NCBI GenBank assembly: GCA_963575745.1
Contig: CAUYUJ010016497.1
Span: 26,001 to 90,000, forward strand
DNA length: 64,000 nucleotides
From: Prorocentrum cordatum
Lineage: Eukaryota; Sar; Dinophyceae; Prorocentrales; Prorocentraceae
Reading direction: 5' to 3'
The position numbers and the translations under genes were made by a program. The notes below the pieces were generated by a model. That model did not search any database, was not told where the DNA came from, and saw nothing but the letters and a program-made list of their open reading frames with translations. This document shows positions 63,331 to 64,000 of this stretch, piece by piece (the stretch's first letter is position 1; the number at the start of each line of letters is the position of its first letter).

Positions 63331-64000
63331 ACACGAGCGCAGGGGAGGGAACGAACGACGATGCGACAGGGGAGAGGACACCTGGGGCGCGGAACGACCC
63401 TTGCATGCACAAGCGCGCGCAGAGCCTCGCGGCGAGGACGGGAGAGGAGGGCAGCCGGGGAGGGGGGACAGACAGAGAGGCTCGGCCGAGGCAGACAGGG
63501 AGAGGAGAAGCAGGCAGCCAGGGAGGAGAGGAGAGGCAGACAGAGAGAGGAGAAGCAGACAGAGAGAGGAGGACAGACGGGGAGGGGTGACAGACGGGGA
63601 GGGGAGAAGCAGACCGCCAGAGAAGCTCGGCCGCCCCTCGGGGCGACCCCGGCGAGGGGCGACGGACGGCCAAGCGCAGGGAACGAAAGGCGACCAGCAG
63701 AAGAGACACGAGAGAGATCCGCTGCCCCTCGATGGGGGCTGCGGTTGGACCCGGGACAGGAGAACATCCTTCGAGAGCAGAGGCCCTCCGCCGGCCCAAA
63801 CTGAAAACCATTCGAGGGTGCCTTCCAACAGAATGCACAAGAGCCTCCAACAAACACGAAACACATTGGGGCACCATCCCCCAGCCGACCTCGATCTTAT
63901 ACCTCGGTCCGACCGTCTTCCGAATCGCACGAGATAAGACTCTAGCGCCACTGCGCGTGGCATCACAGGAGGTATGCCCACAAGCTGAGAAAGCGTATCG
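63331..64000. other. No recognisable gene
   Basis: GGAGAGG/GACAGAC-rich sequence to about 63610, then mixed sequence. Long frames through the repeat are not believed. Confidence 0.4.

Noticed and set aside
62000-63981. Frames of 490-625 codons on both strands
   Set aside because: They pass through GGA, CA, GGGA and GAC repeats and have no non-repetitive protein signal.
1-64000. tRNA, rRNA or other structural RNA genes
   Set aside because: I saw no convincing tRNA or rRNA signature by eye; a covariance-model scan would be needed to exclude them.

Overview
The window looks like nuclear DNA of a dinoflagellate. The decisive sign is an exact copy of the 22-nt dinoflagellate spliced leader (minus strand, 10352-10373) at the 5' end of a LINE. 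A decayed second copy sits at the same place on another LINE (23529-23550). GC-rich composition, huge triplet arrays, many small inverted-repeat elements and the lack of any clear intron-bearing host gene fit such a genome. I could not assign a species.

Layout. 0-4.4 kb: small inverted-repeat elements, an AT-rich 29-bp tandem repeat and a degenerate CCAAGAGG-type array. 4.6-10.4 kb: LINE-1 (minus), with ORF1 and an APE-RT ORF2, almost full length but broken. 10.4-14.3 kb: triplet repeats, an AT-rich stretch and more CCAAGAGG array. 14.35-16.4 kb: LINE-2 (minus), 5'-truncated, with RT and RNase H. 16.4-17.2 kb: an 88-bp tandem array. 17.65-23.55 kb: LINE-3 (minus), nearly full length and broken. 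24.7-25.3 kb: a foldback element and a hairpin array. 25.3-27.4 kb: LINE-4 fragment (minus). 27.4-42.4 kb: mostly simple repeats, converging GAC/GTC arrays and small elements, with one weak minus-strand ORF. 42.4-50.25 kb: a complete, apparently young tyrosine-recombinase retrotransposon (plus). 50.25-54.2 kb: an unidentified minus-strand coding region that the element abuts. 54.2-64 kb: small elements, a 2.4-kb repeat block, a 78-bp array related to the one at 16.4 kb, minisatellites and triplet arrays.

The most interesting object is the 7,853-bp element at 42396-50248. It has split direct repeats in the order A1-ORFs-B1-A2-B2, and both repeat pairs look identical base for base. It encodes an ORF1 with two hydrophobic segments, an ORF2 (RT, RNase H and a cytosine-methyltransferase-like domain) and a tyrosine recombinase. 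The methyltransferase-like domain lies between the first catalytic Asp and the catalytic Glu of the RNase H, so it seems inserted inside that fold. ORF2 and the recombinase overlap as TGATG, suggesting coupled translation. Together the proteins give copying (RT/RNase H), integration (recombinase) and possibly DNA methylation.

The second theme is small non-autonomous elements. At least six families (called A-F here) are visible, several flanked by 5-bp target duplications readable in the sequence. I found no convincing host gene, rRNA, tRNA or CRISPR array. Most long open frames outside the retroelements run through triplet repeats and are not believed.
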